The notes under the pieces: model-generated
Told to the model about the DNA's origin: nothing
Databases searched by the model: none
The model's input: the letters and a program-made list of their open reading frames with translations, nothing else
Assembly: GCA_003153335.1 (NCBI GenBank)
Contig: PLYG01000402.1
Coordinates: 1-5,482, forward strand
Length of the DNA: 5,482 nt
Direction: 5' to 3'
Source of the DNA: Betaproteobacteria bacterium
GTDB lineage: Bacteria > Pseudomonadota > Gammaproteobacteria > Burkholderiales > Casimicrobiaceae
Position numbers and translations under genes: made by a program
In this document: in pieces, positions 1-5,333 of the stretch
Layout: every line of letters starts with the position of its first letter
Numbering within the stretch: the first letter of the stretch is position 1

Positions 1-2090
1 TGCGGCGCACCGCCGATCGCGTCGAAGACGATGTGCAGGCTTACCGCGTCGAAAAATCCATCGGCGGCGTCTGGAAAACCGATGCGGCATTGCTTGCGTG
101 CGTGGGTTCGCGGCCGGGCGGTGAACATGTGGTCCGGAGCACCGCGCGCCTCGCCAGGCAGTTAAACGCCGAGTGGCATGCGGTCTACGTGGAAACGCCG
201 CAACTCCAGCGCCTGCCTTCGGCCTCGCGCGAGCTGATCCTCAAGTGGCTGAAGCTGGCGCAGGACCTGGGCGCCACGACCAGAGTCCTCTCCGGAAACG
301 ATATCGCGCTGGCCATCACCGACTATGCGCACAGTCACAACTTGTCTAAGATCGTCTTGGGGCGCGGTCATCCCACGTGGCCCTGGCGCGCTGCACATCT
401 GAAGCGTATTGCCGCCTATGCGCCGGATAGCGACCTGATCGAAATCGGCCGCGGCAGCCTGGAGCAAGCGCAGCCTCCCGCCGCCGCCGGCGCCCCGGCG
501 CCGGCTATCGATGGCGCAGCCATCGCGTCGCCAGCCCGCCAGCGGCAACGCACAGGGCGCTACGTTTGGGCGGTTGCGGCGAGCTTGTTCACGGCGCTCG
601 TCGCCACCCCGCTGATTCCGTACCTGGACCTGGCGAACATCGTGATGCTATTCCTGCTCACGGTCGTGTTGGTGGCAGTCCGGTTCGGGCGCGGCCCCGC
701 GGTGGTATCGACGCTGGTCGGCGTGGCGGCATTCGATTTCTTCTTCGTCCCGCCGCGGTTCTCGTTCGCGGTCAGCGACGTGCAATACATCGTGACGTTC
801 GCGGTGATGCTTGCCGTCGGACTGATCACCGCCCATTTGACTTCGGACCTGCGCTATCAGGCGCGCATCGCTTCGCATCGCGAATCGCGTGCGCGCGCTC
901 TCTACGAGTTTGCGCGCGAATTGTCGGGCGCGTTGCAGACCGAACAGGTATTCGAGACGACGAGCAAGTTCATCGAGCGCACGTTCCGCGTCAAGGCAGT
1001 GCTGCTGCTGCCCGACGAGGGTGGCCGGCTGCAGTGGCCGCCGGCAACGCCCGGCATACCTTCCACGGCGCCGAAACTAAGCGTGCAGGACATGGGGATT
1101 GCGCAATGGGCGTTCGATCATGCGGAACCGGCCGGGATGGGCACCGACACGCTGCCCGGCAGCGGGTTTTTCCATTTGCCGCTGGTGGCACCGATGCGCA
1201 CGCGCGGCGTATTGGCGATCCAGCCCGAGAGCCGCCGCTGGATTCTGATTCCCGAGCAACGCCGGCAACTCGATACGTTTGCGACCTTGGCCGCCATTGC
1301 GCTCGAGCGCGTTCACTATATCGATGTCGCGCAGCAGGCGCTGGTGCGCATGGAGTCGGAGAGGTTGCGAAATTCGCTGCTGGCCGCGCTCTCGCACGAT
1401 TTGCGCACGCCATTGACGTCGCTGGTCGGGCTTTCTGAATCGCTCTCGCTGTCGAAGCCGCCGCTGACGTCCGCGCAGCAGGAACTGGCCCGCGCCTTGC
1501 ACGAAGAGGCTTTGCGGATGAGCGCGCTGGTGTCAAACTTGCTCGATATGGCGCGGATCCAGAGCGGGGACGTGAAGCTAAACCTGCAATGGCAGCCGTT
1601 CGAGGAAGTGGTGGGGAGTGCGTTGCGGGGTAGCCAGTCGCAACTCGCCGGGTATGAAGTGCAGACCCGGCTCGCTGCGGGGCTGCCGCTGGTGCGGTTC
1701 GACGCGGTGCTGATCGAGCGAGTCCTCGTCAATCTTCTGGAGAATGCGGCGAAGTACACGCCGGCCGGGTCTCGTATTGTGATCGCCGCCGAAATCGACG
1801 AGCAGAATCTCAACGTCTCCGTCTATGACAACGGGCCGGGTCTGCCCGCCGGTCAGGAGAAAGCGATTTTTGAAAAATTCACGCGCGGCGAACGCGAGTC
1901 GGCCACGCCCGGCGTCGGCCTGGGGCTGGCGATTTGCCGCGCCATCATCGAGGCGCATGGCGGCACGATACGCGCGGGCGACTCGCCGGAGGGCGGCGCG
2001 GCAATCGTCTTTACGCTGCCTCTCGGAATTCCTCCCTCCATGCCCGATCTGGACGCCGGTGAGGCCGGCGACGTGGCGCAACCAGCATGA
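1..2090 (+). CDS. kdpD: KdpD, osmosensitive K+ channel sensor histidine kinase (5' end outside window)
   Basis: Membrane histidine kinase that senses K+ limitation and phosphorylates KdpE to switch on the KdpFABC K+ ATPase. The frame is open from base 3 with no start in the window; the first residues (RRTADRVEDDVQAYR) match the region just after the N-terminal KdpD sensor domain, so roughly 200 residues, including the Walker-type part, lie upstream. Visible in order: a Usp-like domain (about 81-440), an Ala/Pro linker, four close membrane helices of the DUF4118 type (about 561-850), a GAF-like domain (about 890-1320), a HisKA dimerisation region with LSHDLRTPL (phospho-His codon 1395-1397), and a HATPase domain with the N box NLLENAAKY (1731-1757), G1 DNGPG (1827-1841), F motif IFEKF and G2 GVGLGL (1911-1928). 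All catalytic motifs are present. The stop TGA overlaps the ATG of a broken kdpE copy, the usual coupled kdpD-kdpE arrangement. Confidence 0.97.
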   Translation, partial: RRTADRVEDDVQAYRVEKSIGGVWKTDAALLACVGSRPGGEHVVRSTARLARQLNAEWHAVYVETPQLQRLPSASRELILKWLKLAQDLGATTRVLSGNDIALAITDYAHSHNLSKIVLGRGHPTWPWRAAHLKRIAAYAPDSDLIEIGRGSLEQAQPPAAAGAPAPAIDGAAIASPARQRQRTGRYVWAVAASLFTALVATPLIPYLDLANIVMLFLLTVVLVAVRFGRGPAVVSTLVGVAAFDFFFVPPRFSFAVSDVQYIVTFAVMLAVGLITAHLTSDLRYQARIASHRESRARALYEFARELSGALQTEQVFETTSKFIERTFRVKAVLLLPDEGGRLQWPPATPGIPSTAPKLSVQDMGIAQWAFDHAEPAGMGTDTLPGSGFFHLPLVAPMRTRGVLAIQPESRRWILIPEQRRQLDTFATLAAIALERVHYIDVAQQALVRMESERLRNSLLAALSHDLRTPLTSLVGLSESLSLSKPPLTSAQQELARALHEEALRMSALVSNLLDMARIQSGDVKLNLQWQPFEEVVGSALRGSQSQLAGYEVQTRLAAGLPLVRFDAVLIERVLVNLLENAAKYTPAGSRIVIAAEIDEQNLNVSVYDNGPGLPAGQEKAIFEKFTRGERESATPGVGLGLAICRAIIEAHGGTIRAGDSPEGGAAIVFTLPLGIPPSMPDLDAGEAGDVAQPA

Positions 2091-2201
2091 CCCAGGCGCC
2101 CCCTCTTGCCCTGCTGGTAGAAGTCGAGCCACGAATTCGCCGCTTTGTGCGAGTCCGCAACTGCCGCGCGAAGTGCGGGGCCGTTCCGCGTGCGCATTTA
2201 C
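2087..2201 (+). pseudogene. kdpE: Internally deleted remnant of kdpE
   Basis: The ATG overlaps the kdpD stop (ATGA), where kdpE normally begins. The first codons read MTQAPPLALLVEVEPRIRRF, matching MTQPTPLALLVEDEPQIRRF of the intact kdpE at 3120, but the second acidic residue of the receiver pocket (D13) is V. Around 2150 the match jumps: 2152-2181 read SPQLPREVRG, against SPQLLREVWG at codons 178-187 of the intact gene (8 of 10 residues, 24 of 30 bases). A further short match, VRIY (2190-2201), corresponds to LRIY at codons 197-200. Net loss at the main junction is 466 bp, which shifts the frame; the surviving ORF from 2087 is 42 codons, ending at TAA 2213-2215. It lacks the phospho-Asp, the switch residues and most of the winged helix, so it cannot be functional. 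Most differences in the N-terminal part are at third codon positions, suggesting both copies diverged while still functional. The 3' limit is uncertain. Confidence 0.85.
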
Positions 2202-2213
2202 AAACTGACCAAT

Positions 2214-2218
2214 AAGGA
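2214..2218 (+). promoter_or_regulatory. Ribosome binding site of the TorF-like porin gene
   Basis: AAGGA lies 7 nt before the ATG at 2226. It decides the start: the frame is open further upstream, to a GTG at 2145, but that stretch translates kdpE-remnant DNA, whereas translation from 2226 begins directly with a signal peptide. Confidence 0.75.
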
Positions 2219-2225
2219 AATCATC

Positions 2226-3014
2226 ATGTACCAAGTTAAAAAGACCCTAGCCCTTGCGATCCTCATGAGCGGACTGGCCACCGGCGCCGTGCAGGCCCAG
2301 ACCGCGCCCGCGCCTGCCGCGGCACTGGCGCCCGCGGCGCAACCCGCGTCGCCCTTGACCTTCAACATTGGGGTCTGGAGCCAGTACATATTCCGCGGGC
2401 TGACGCAAACCGATTACAAGCCGGCCGTGCAGGGCGGCATCGACTACGCGCACGACAGCGGTCTTTATGTCGGCACATGGGCCTCGAACATCAACTGGCT
2501 GCGGGATTTCCAAATCAGCTCCGGCCAAGTCGAAATCGACATCTACGGCGGTTACAAGAAGACCTTCGCCGACGACTATACGATCGACGTGGGCTTTCTG
2601 CGCTACCAATATCCCGGCAGCGTGCAAGCGGGCGCGACCAATCCCAACACCAATGAGGTCTATGTCGCCGGTTCATGGAAATTCGTAACGCTGAAGTATT
2701 CGCATGCGATTAGCAACGCGTTCGGTACGCCCGACTCCAAGAACACCTACTACCTGGACCTGACAGCCGCCATCCCCGTGGCCGACACGTGGACGCTGAC
2801 CTTGCATGGCGGCCGCCAGGACTACCATGGCCCCAGCGCTGACCTGGCGACCTATAACGACTTCAAGGCCGAAATCGCCAAGGACTTCGGCAACGGGATT
2901 TCGGCGGGCGGGGGCGTGACCGCGACCGATGCCAACAAGGACTTCTACACGCCGCCTGGCAAGCGCTCCATCGCCAAAGACACCGGCTATGTTTTCGTGA
3001 AATACAACTTCTGA
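2226..3014 (+). CDS. TorF-like (TIGR02001 family) outer-membrane beta-barrel protein
   Basis: Predicted 262-residue exported protein. Residues 1-24 form a signal peptide (MYQVKKTLALAILMSG, then cleavage after AVQA), followed by an Ala/Pro-rich linker to about residue 45. The mature part has the family hallmark YIFRGLTQTDYKPAVQGG and GLYVGTWASN, alternating beta-strand patterns throughout, and a terminal aromatic residue (VFVKYNF), typical of outer-membrane barrels. The family is annotated as putative porins of unknown substrate; members often precede glnK-amtB in betaproteobacteria (the nlmA-glnK-amtB arrangement in Herbaspirillum is similar). Here the gene sits between kdpD with a kdpE remnant and the intact kdpE, on the same strand, so it may be co-transcribed with them. 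It looks intact, with its own ribosome binding site. The unusual location and flanking broken genes suggest it was moved or duplicated into the kdp operon. The family assignment is from recalled motifs; the substrate cannot be told. Confidence 0.9.
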   Translation: MYQVKKTLALAILMSGLATGAVQAQTAPAPAAALAPAAQPASPLTFNIGVWSQYIFRGLTQTDYKPAVQGGIDYAHDSGLYVGTWASNINWLRDFQISSGQVEIDIYGGYKKTFADDYTIDVGFLRYQYPGSVQAGATNPNTNEVYVAGSWKFVTLKYSHAISNAFGTPDSKNTYYLDLTAAIPVADTWTLTLHGGRQDYHGPSADLATYNDFKAEIAKDFGNGISAGGGVTATDANKDFYTPPGKRSIAKDTGYVFVKYNF

Positions 3015-3025
3015 GCGAGATTCCC

Positions 3026-3109
3026 ATGAAACTTGTAACCGCCAAGAGTCACGCGGTTGCCGCTGGTTCTCCAGGCTTGAACCGGACGCCGGTGATGCTG
3101 AGACCGTGA
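3026..3109 (+). pseudogene. Possible P-II (glnK) 5' relic forming a 27-codon ORF
   Basis: ATG at 3026, 11 nt after the porin stop and preceded by a purine-rich stretch (GAGCGAGA, 3013-3020), opens an ORF beginning MKLVTA. P-II proteins typically begin MKLVTAIIKPFKL or MKLITAIIKPFKL. Here similarity stops after six residues (next KSHAVAAG) and the ORF ends at TGA 3107-3109. Since TorF-like genes are commonly followed by glnK-amtB, the simplest reading is that the porin segment carried the first ~18 bases of glnK with it and the breakpoint lies near 3044. Eighteen bases is short, so chance is possible. The ORF ends 10 nt before the kdpE start and could help translation of kdpE by reinitiation. 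Confidence 0.45.
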
Positions 3110-3123
3110 CGCGACCAATATGA
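3084..3123 (+). repeat. Second, diverged copy of the kdpD 3' end (direct repeat of 2051-2090)
   Basis: Bases 3084-3183 align without gaps to 2051-2150 at a fixed offset of 1033, with 74 of 100 bases identical by hand count. The first ten bases (GGACGCCGGT) are identical. The kdpD part reads DAGDAETVTRPI-stop against DAGEAGDVAQPA-stop at the real kdpD end, and the stop overlaps the kdpE ATG as ATGA in both. This 40-bp stretch is therefore a kdpD tail that arrived attached to the intact kdpE. Weaker resemblance to the kdpD segment encoding TLPLG may extend back to about 3050 with indels. Confidence 0.8.
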
Positions 3124-3815
3124 CTCAACCGACGCCCCTTGCGCTGCTGGTCGAAGACGAACCGCAGATCCGCCGCTTCGTCCGCGCCGCGCTGGAGGAA
3201 GAAGGCTGGCAGATTTTCGAGTCGGAAACCATGCGGCGCGGATTGATCGATGCCGGCACCCGGCAGCCGTCCCTCATCATCCTGGATCTCGGGTTGCCGG
3301 ACGGCAACGGCACCGACTTCATTCGCGATGTCCGCAAATGGTCGAGTGTCCCGATTATCGTGCTTTCGGCCAGGGCCGACGAAGCGGACAAGATCGGCGC
3401 GCTGGATGCGGGCGCCGACGACTATCTCACCAAGCCGTTCGGCATCGGAGAACTGCTCGCGCGCGTGCGCGCAACGCTGCGGCGGCAGCGGCAGCCGGGT
3501 GCCGATCCGGACGGCATCTTCCGCTTTGGCGACGTGCAGGTCGATCTCGAGGCGCGACTGGTGACCAAGGCCGGGCAAATGGTGCATCTGACGCCCACCG
3601 AATACCGGTTGCTGAGCGTGCTGGTGGCCAATCCGGGACGCGTGGTCACGAGTCCGCAGTTGCTGCGCGAAGTCTGGGGGCCGTCGCACTCCGAAAGCGG
3701 CCACTACCTGCGGATCTACATGGGGCACTTGCGGCAGAAGCTGGAGGATGATCCGACGCAGCCACGTTACCTGCTGACCGAGACTGCCGTGGGGTACAGG
3801 CTGCTGGTACCTTGA
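3120..3815 (+). CDS. kdpE: KdpE, OmpR/PhoB-type response regulator (intact copy)
   Basis: DNA-binding regulator phosphorylated by KdpD, activating kdpFABC when K+ is limiting. It has 231 residues, the normal family length. The receiver domain (about 7-120) shows acidic pair E12/D13, phospho-acceptor D56 in LIILDLGLPDG, switch residue S83 in IIVLSAR, and K105 in LTKPFG. The winged-helix output domain (about 131-231) shows LTPTEYRLLSVLV, LLREVWGP and HYLRIYMGHLRQKLE, with the C-terminal hairpin ending in GYRLLVP. The ATG overlaps the stop of a leftover kdpD tail (3121-3123), and no strong Shine-Dalgarno is visible, which fits an ancestral coupled start. Coupling to the real kdpD is now lost: the kinase stop lies 1029 bases upstream with the porin gene between. 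Expression may rely on read-through from kdpD or the porin gene, or on the small ORF ending at 3109. Confidence 0.97.
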   Translation: MTQPTPLALLVEDEPQIRRFVRAALEEEGWQIFESETMRRGLIDAGTRQPSLIILDLGLPDGNGTDFIRDVRKWSSVPIIVLSARADEADKIGALDAGADDYLTKPFGIGELLARVRATLRRQRQPGADPDGIFRFGDVQVDLEARLVTKAGQMVHLTPTEYRLLSVLVANPGRVVTSPQLLREVWGPSHSESGHYLRIYMGHLRQKLEDDPTQPRYLLTETAVGYRLLVP

Positions 3816-3848
3816 TCCCGAATTGAATGCTTCGTGGGTATCGCGGCG

Positions 3849-3877
3849 CCGCCGGCAATTCCGCCGTTTGCCGGCGG
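3849..3877. terminator. GC-rich hairpin between convergent genes, candidate bidirectional terminator
   Basis: CCGCCGGCAA (3849-3858) and TTGCCGGCGG (3868-3877) form a perfect 10-bp stem with a 9-nt loop. It begins 33 nt after the kdpE stop and lies 40 nt beyond the stop of the convergent - strand gene. No T-tract follows on either strand, so it is not a classical intrinsic terminator; it could block 3' exonucleases or be a dispersed palindromic element. Confidence 0.4.
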
Positions 3878-3917
3878 TACCCGGCCAGGGTGGTCGCCGG
3901 CGGCGACAAGTACAACG

Positions 3918-4160
3918 TCAGGACTTCGCGGAGGACGTGGAATCGGTAGGGAAGATGCCTTGCGAAGACCGGACGGAAGTCGGGGCGTTGCGCGGGACGC
4001 GATTCGAAATCGTAGCCTGTGCCGCGCGTGATCCGCGGCCGCGCTCGCGCCACGCCTTGATGCCGGCAAATATGGCCACAAGAACGAGTGACACCGTCGC
4101 TACAGCGAAAATGAAAAGCGCCCGCAGCGCTACCCAGTTGTGAAATAGATCGAGTTCCAT
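3918..4160 (-). CDS. Small single-pass membrane protein, unknown function
   Basis: An 80-residue protein that I do not recognise. It starts MELDLFHNW, followed by a strongly hydrophobic segment at about residues 14-34 (LFIFAVATVSLVLVAIFAG) and then a basic stretch (IKAWRERGRGSR), which by the positive-inside rule suggests the C-terminus is cytoplasmic. The remaining ~40 residues are polar, rich in Ser, Arg, Pro and Thr, and probably disordered. Support for a real gene is the excellent ribosome binding site (AAGGAG six nt before the ATG), the clean membrane segment and an AT-rich upstream region with structured motifs. It converges on kdpE. The polar tail has no independent support and could be non-native sequence if the gene has lost its original 3' end. 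A regulator or accessory subunit of a membrane complex is possible, but nothing in the sequence says which. Confidence 0.6.
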   Translation of the reverse strand: MELDLFHNWVALRALFIFAVATVSLVLVAIFAGIKAWRERGRGSRAAQATISNRVPRNAPTSVRSSQGIFPTDSTSSAKS

Positions 4161-4166
4161 GATGTG

Positions 4167-4172
4167 CTCCTT
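4167..4172 (-). promoter_or_regulatory. Strong ribosome binding site of the small membrane protein gene
   Basis: Reads AAGGAG on the - strand, 6 nt before the ATG at 4160. This is a near-perfect Shine-Dalgarno and the main reason to accept this short gene and its start. Confidence 0.75.
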
Positions 4173-4188
4173 TCCAACTCAAACATGG

Positions 4189-4201
4189 GGTTACTGTAAC
4201 C
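4189..4201. promoter_or_regulatory. Perfect inverted repeat GGTTAC-T-GTAACC, possible operator
   Basis: Six-base arms around one central base, 28 nt upstream of the ATG at 4160, where it would overlap the promoter or 5' leader of the small membrane protein gene. No regulator can be named from the sequence. Confidence 0.4.
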
Positions 4202-4209
4202 GTGAACAA

Positions 4210-4246
4210 GTAAAGACTCTGTAAATATCAAAAGCGCTTTCGTAAA
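4210..4246. promoter_or_regulatory. Phased GTAAA repeats with a central palindrome, putative control region
   Basis: On the + strand GTAAA occurs at 4210, 4221 and 4242, spacings of 11 and 21 bases, about one and two helical turns (TTTAC on the - strand). The palindrome AAAGCGCTTT lies between the last two (4231-4240). This AT-rich stretch sits upstream of the - strand gene. Direct repeats at about 10-11 bp are typical sites for OmpR/PhoB-family regulators, to which KdpE belongs, but no KdpE site is proven. A -35-like TTGATA (- strand, 4231-4226) has no convincing -10 partner, so I do not call a promoter. Confidence 0.35.
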
Positions 4247-4260
4247 AATGCAGTGAGCAC

Positions 4261-4759
4261 AACACCATCGATTGGTCGGATCTGGTTTCGTCATAGTGGC
4301 GGCGGTTGTACATGCAGATGCCGACGATGCCGGCAGGTATATCCGCCACCGTCGTTGCGCTTCGCCCGCATGGATCGACGGGACGATGATTCATGTTGCC
4401 CACCACGATCGACGCGTGTATCGTGACCCCACTGCGAGGCGCGGTGATTGGCACTTGCGGCGAATTGTCAAGCTTCCTGCGCATTGGATTGCTTGCTCGC
4501 TCCCACAAGGTTAAGGTTTGGCTATGTCCTATCAGCTCTGGCACCGATCTCACCATGACTGCCATCATGCCCACCCTGCCAGCGGCCGTGGCTGGCCCCA
4601 TGACACCGGCCCGAAGCGTACGTGTTTTCGTTACTCGACATGGTGCCTGGCAAGCCGCTACGCCGACGGAGATGTGATCGAAGTGCCTCTGAGCCCTCCC
4701 AGGACTGCCCCGCAGTCGAGTCTGATCTCGTGCGCAACGAGCCAAGGGATCCGGCACTC
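4261..4759. other. About 500 bp without a supported gene
   Basis: Several overlapping open frames exist on both strands (for example + 4393-4677 and - 4757-4191), but none begins with a good ribosome binding site, contains a domain I recognise or shows consistent codon structure. No tRNA, no repeat array and no insertion-sequence ends are evident. The stretch probably carries the promoter and leader of the ptsN-like gene. A weak sigma70-like pair is TTGCTT (4489-4494) and TAAGGT (4512-4517) with a 17-nt spacer; TAAGGT matches the -10 consensus poorly. It could also be decayed coding DNA. Confidence 0.5.
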
Positions 4760-5218
4760 ATGAATGCCGTTGCCCAACTGCTGGCCCCCGAGGACATCCT
4801 GCTCGACCTGGATGTGTCGACCAAGCAGCGCGTATTCGAGGAAGTAGGTCGGCTCTTCGACCGGCGCCACAGGCTTGCGCAAACGCTGGTGGTCGAGAGT
4901 CTGAACGCGCGCGAAAGATTGGGTTCCACCGGATTGGGCCAGGGAGTCGCGATTCCGCATGCACGCATCAAGCACCTTCGGCAAGCCGTGGCGGCTTTCG
5001 TGCGGCTCAAGCTGCCGATACCATTTGATGCGCCCGATGGAAAACCCGTGTCGGGCATGCTGATACTCCTCGTTCCCGAGCAGGCGACCGAGCAGCATTT
5101 GCAGCTTCTCGCAGAGGTTGCGCAGATGTTCTGTGACAGGAGCTTTCGGGACCAAATCCGGAATTGCGTCGACACGGCCAGCGTGTGCAAGCTATTTGCC
5201 ACTTGGCCACTGTCTTGA
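4760..5218 (+). CDS. ptsN: PtsN-type EIIA(Ntr) nitrogen-PTS regulatory protein
   Basis: Phosphocarrier that ends the PtsP-NPr-EIIA(Ntr) chain; its phosphorylation state controls partners including, in E. coli, KdpD and TrkA. The 152 residues fit the family length. Visible features: the N-terminus LLAPEDILLDLDVSTKQRVF, family core ERLGSTGLGQGVAIPHARIK (residues 52-71) with phospho-acceptor His67, then FVRLKLPIPFDAPDGKPV and LLVPEQATEQHLQLLAEVAQ. The start at 4760 was chosen because homologues begin at this point and AAGGGA (4744-4749) lies 10 nt upstream; the frame is open further upstream, but that part has no family similarity. In betaproteobacteria the housekeeping ptsN usually sits with rpoN, hpf and hprK. 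None of those is seen here, so this may be a paralogue. It lies upstream of an argB-like gene with a 115-bp gap. Confidence 0.93.
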   Translation: MNAVAQLLAPEDILLDLDVSTKQRVFEEVGRLFDRRHRLAQTLVVESLNARERLGSTGLGQGVAIPHARIKHLRQAVAAFVRLKLPIPFDAPDGKPVSGMLILLVPEQATEQHLQLLAEVAQMFCDRSFRDQIRNCVDTASVCKLFATWPLS

Positions 5219-5333
5219 GTCTTGCTGCGATATGAAGACGCTGCGCGTTCACACCTACAGCATCCGCTCTCGGAGGCCAGTGGCGGACAAGATGCGTTGC
5301 TTCCGTTCAGCCCATTTTGATGAGTAGCCACAA

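Noticed and set aside
2145..2225. Upstream GTG start for the porin gene
   Set aside because: It would add 27 residues encoded by kdpE-remnant DNA ahead of a normal signal peptide, whereas ATG 2226 has a good ribosome binding site.
2091..3119. Insertion sequence or integron as carrier of the porin gene
   Set aside because: No transposase, terminal inverted repeats or short target-site duplication are visible; the flanking repeats are kdp gene fragments instead.
2673..3728. 351-codon open frame on the - strand across the porin and kdpE genes
   Set aside because: It lies antisense to two well-supported genes; in GC-rich DNA such long antisense frames are a codon-bias artefact, and its translation resembles no domain.
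4539..4560. TGGCAC-containing sigma54-like promoters in the ptsN upstream region (also near 4449)
   Set aside because: At both sites the TTGC element is missing or at the wrong spacing, so the GG/GC -24/-12 rule is not met.
4191..4757. 188-codon open frame on the - strand in the gap before ptsN
   Set aside because: No recognisable domain, no good start signal, and it runs into the control region of the small membrane protein gene.
4622..4759. Upstream start extending PtsN by 46 residues
   Set aside because: The added residues have no family similarity, and PtsN proteins begin at the position equivalent to 4760.
4522..5331. 269-codon open frame on the - strand
   Set aside because: It is antisense to the whole ptsN gene. 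The His/Gly-rich C-terminal part is curious but has no ribosome binding site before its internal ATG.
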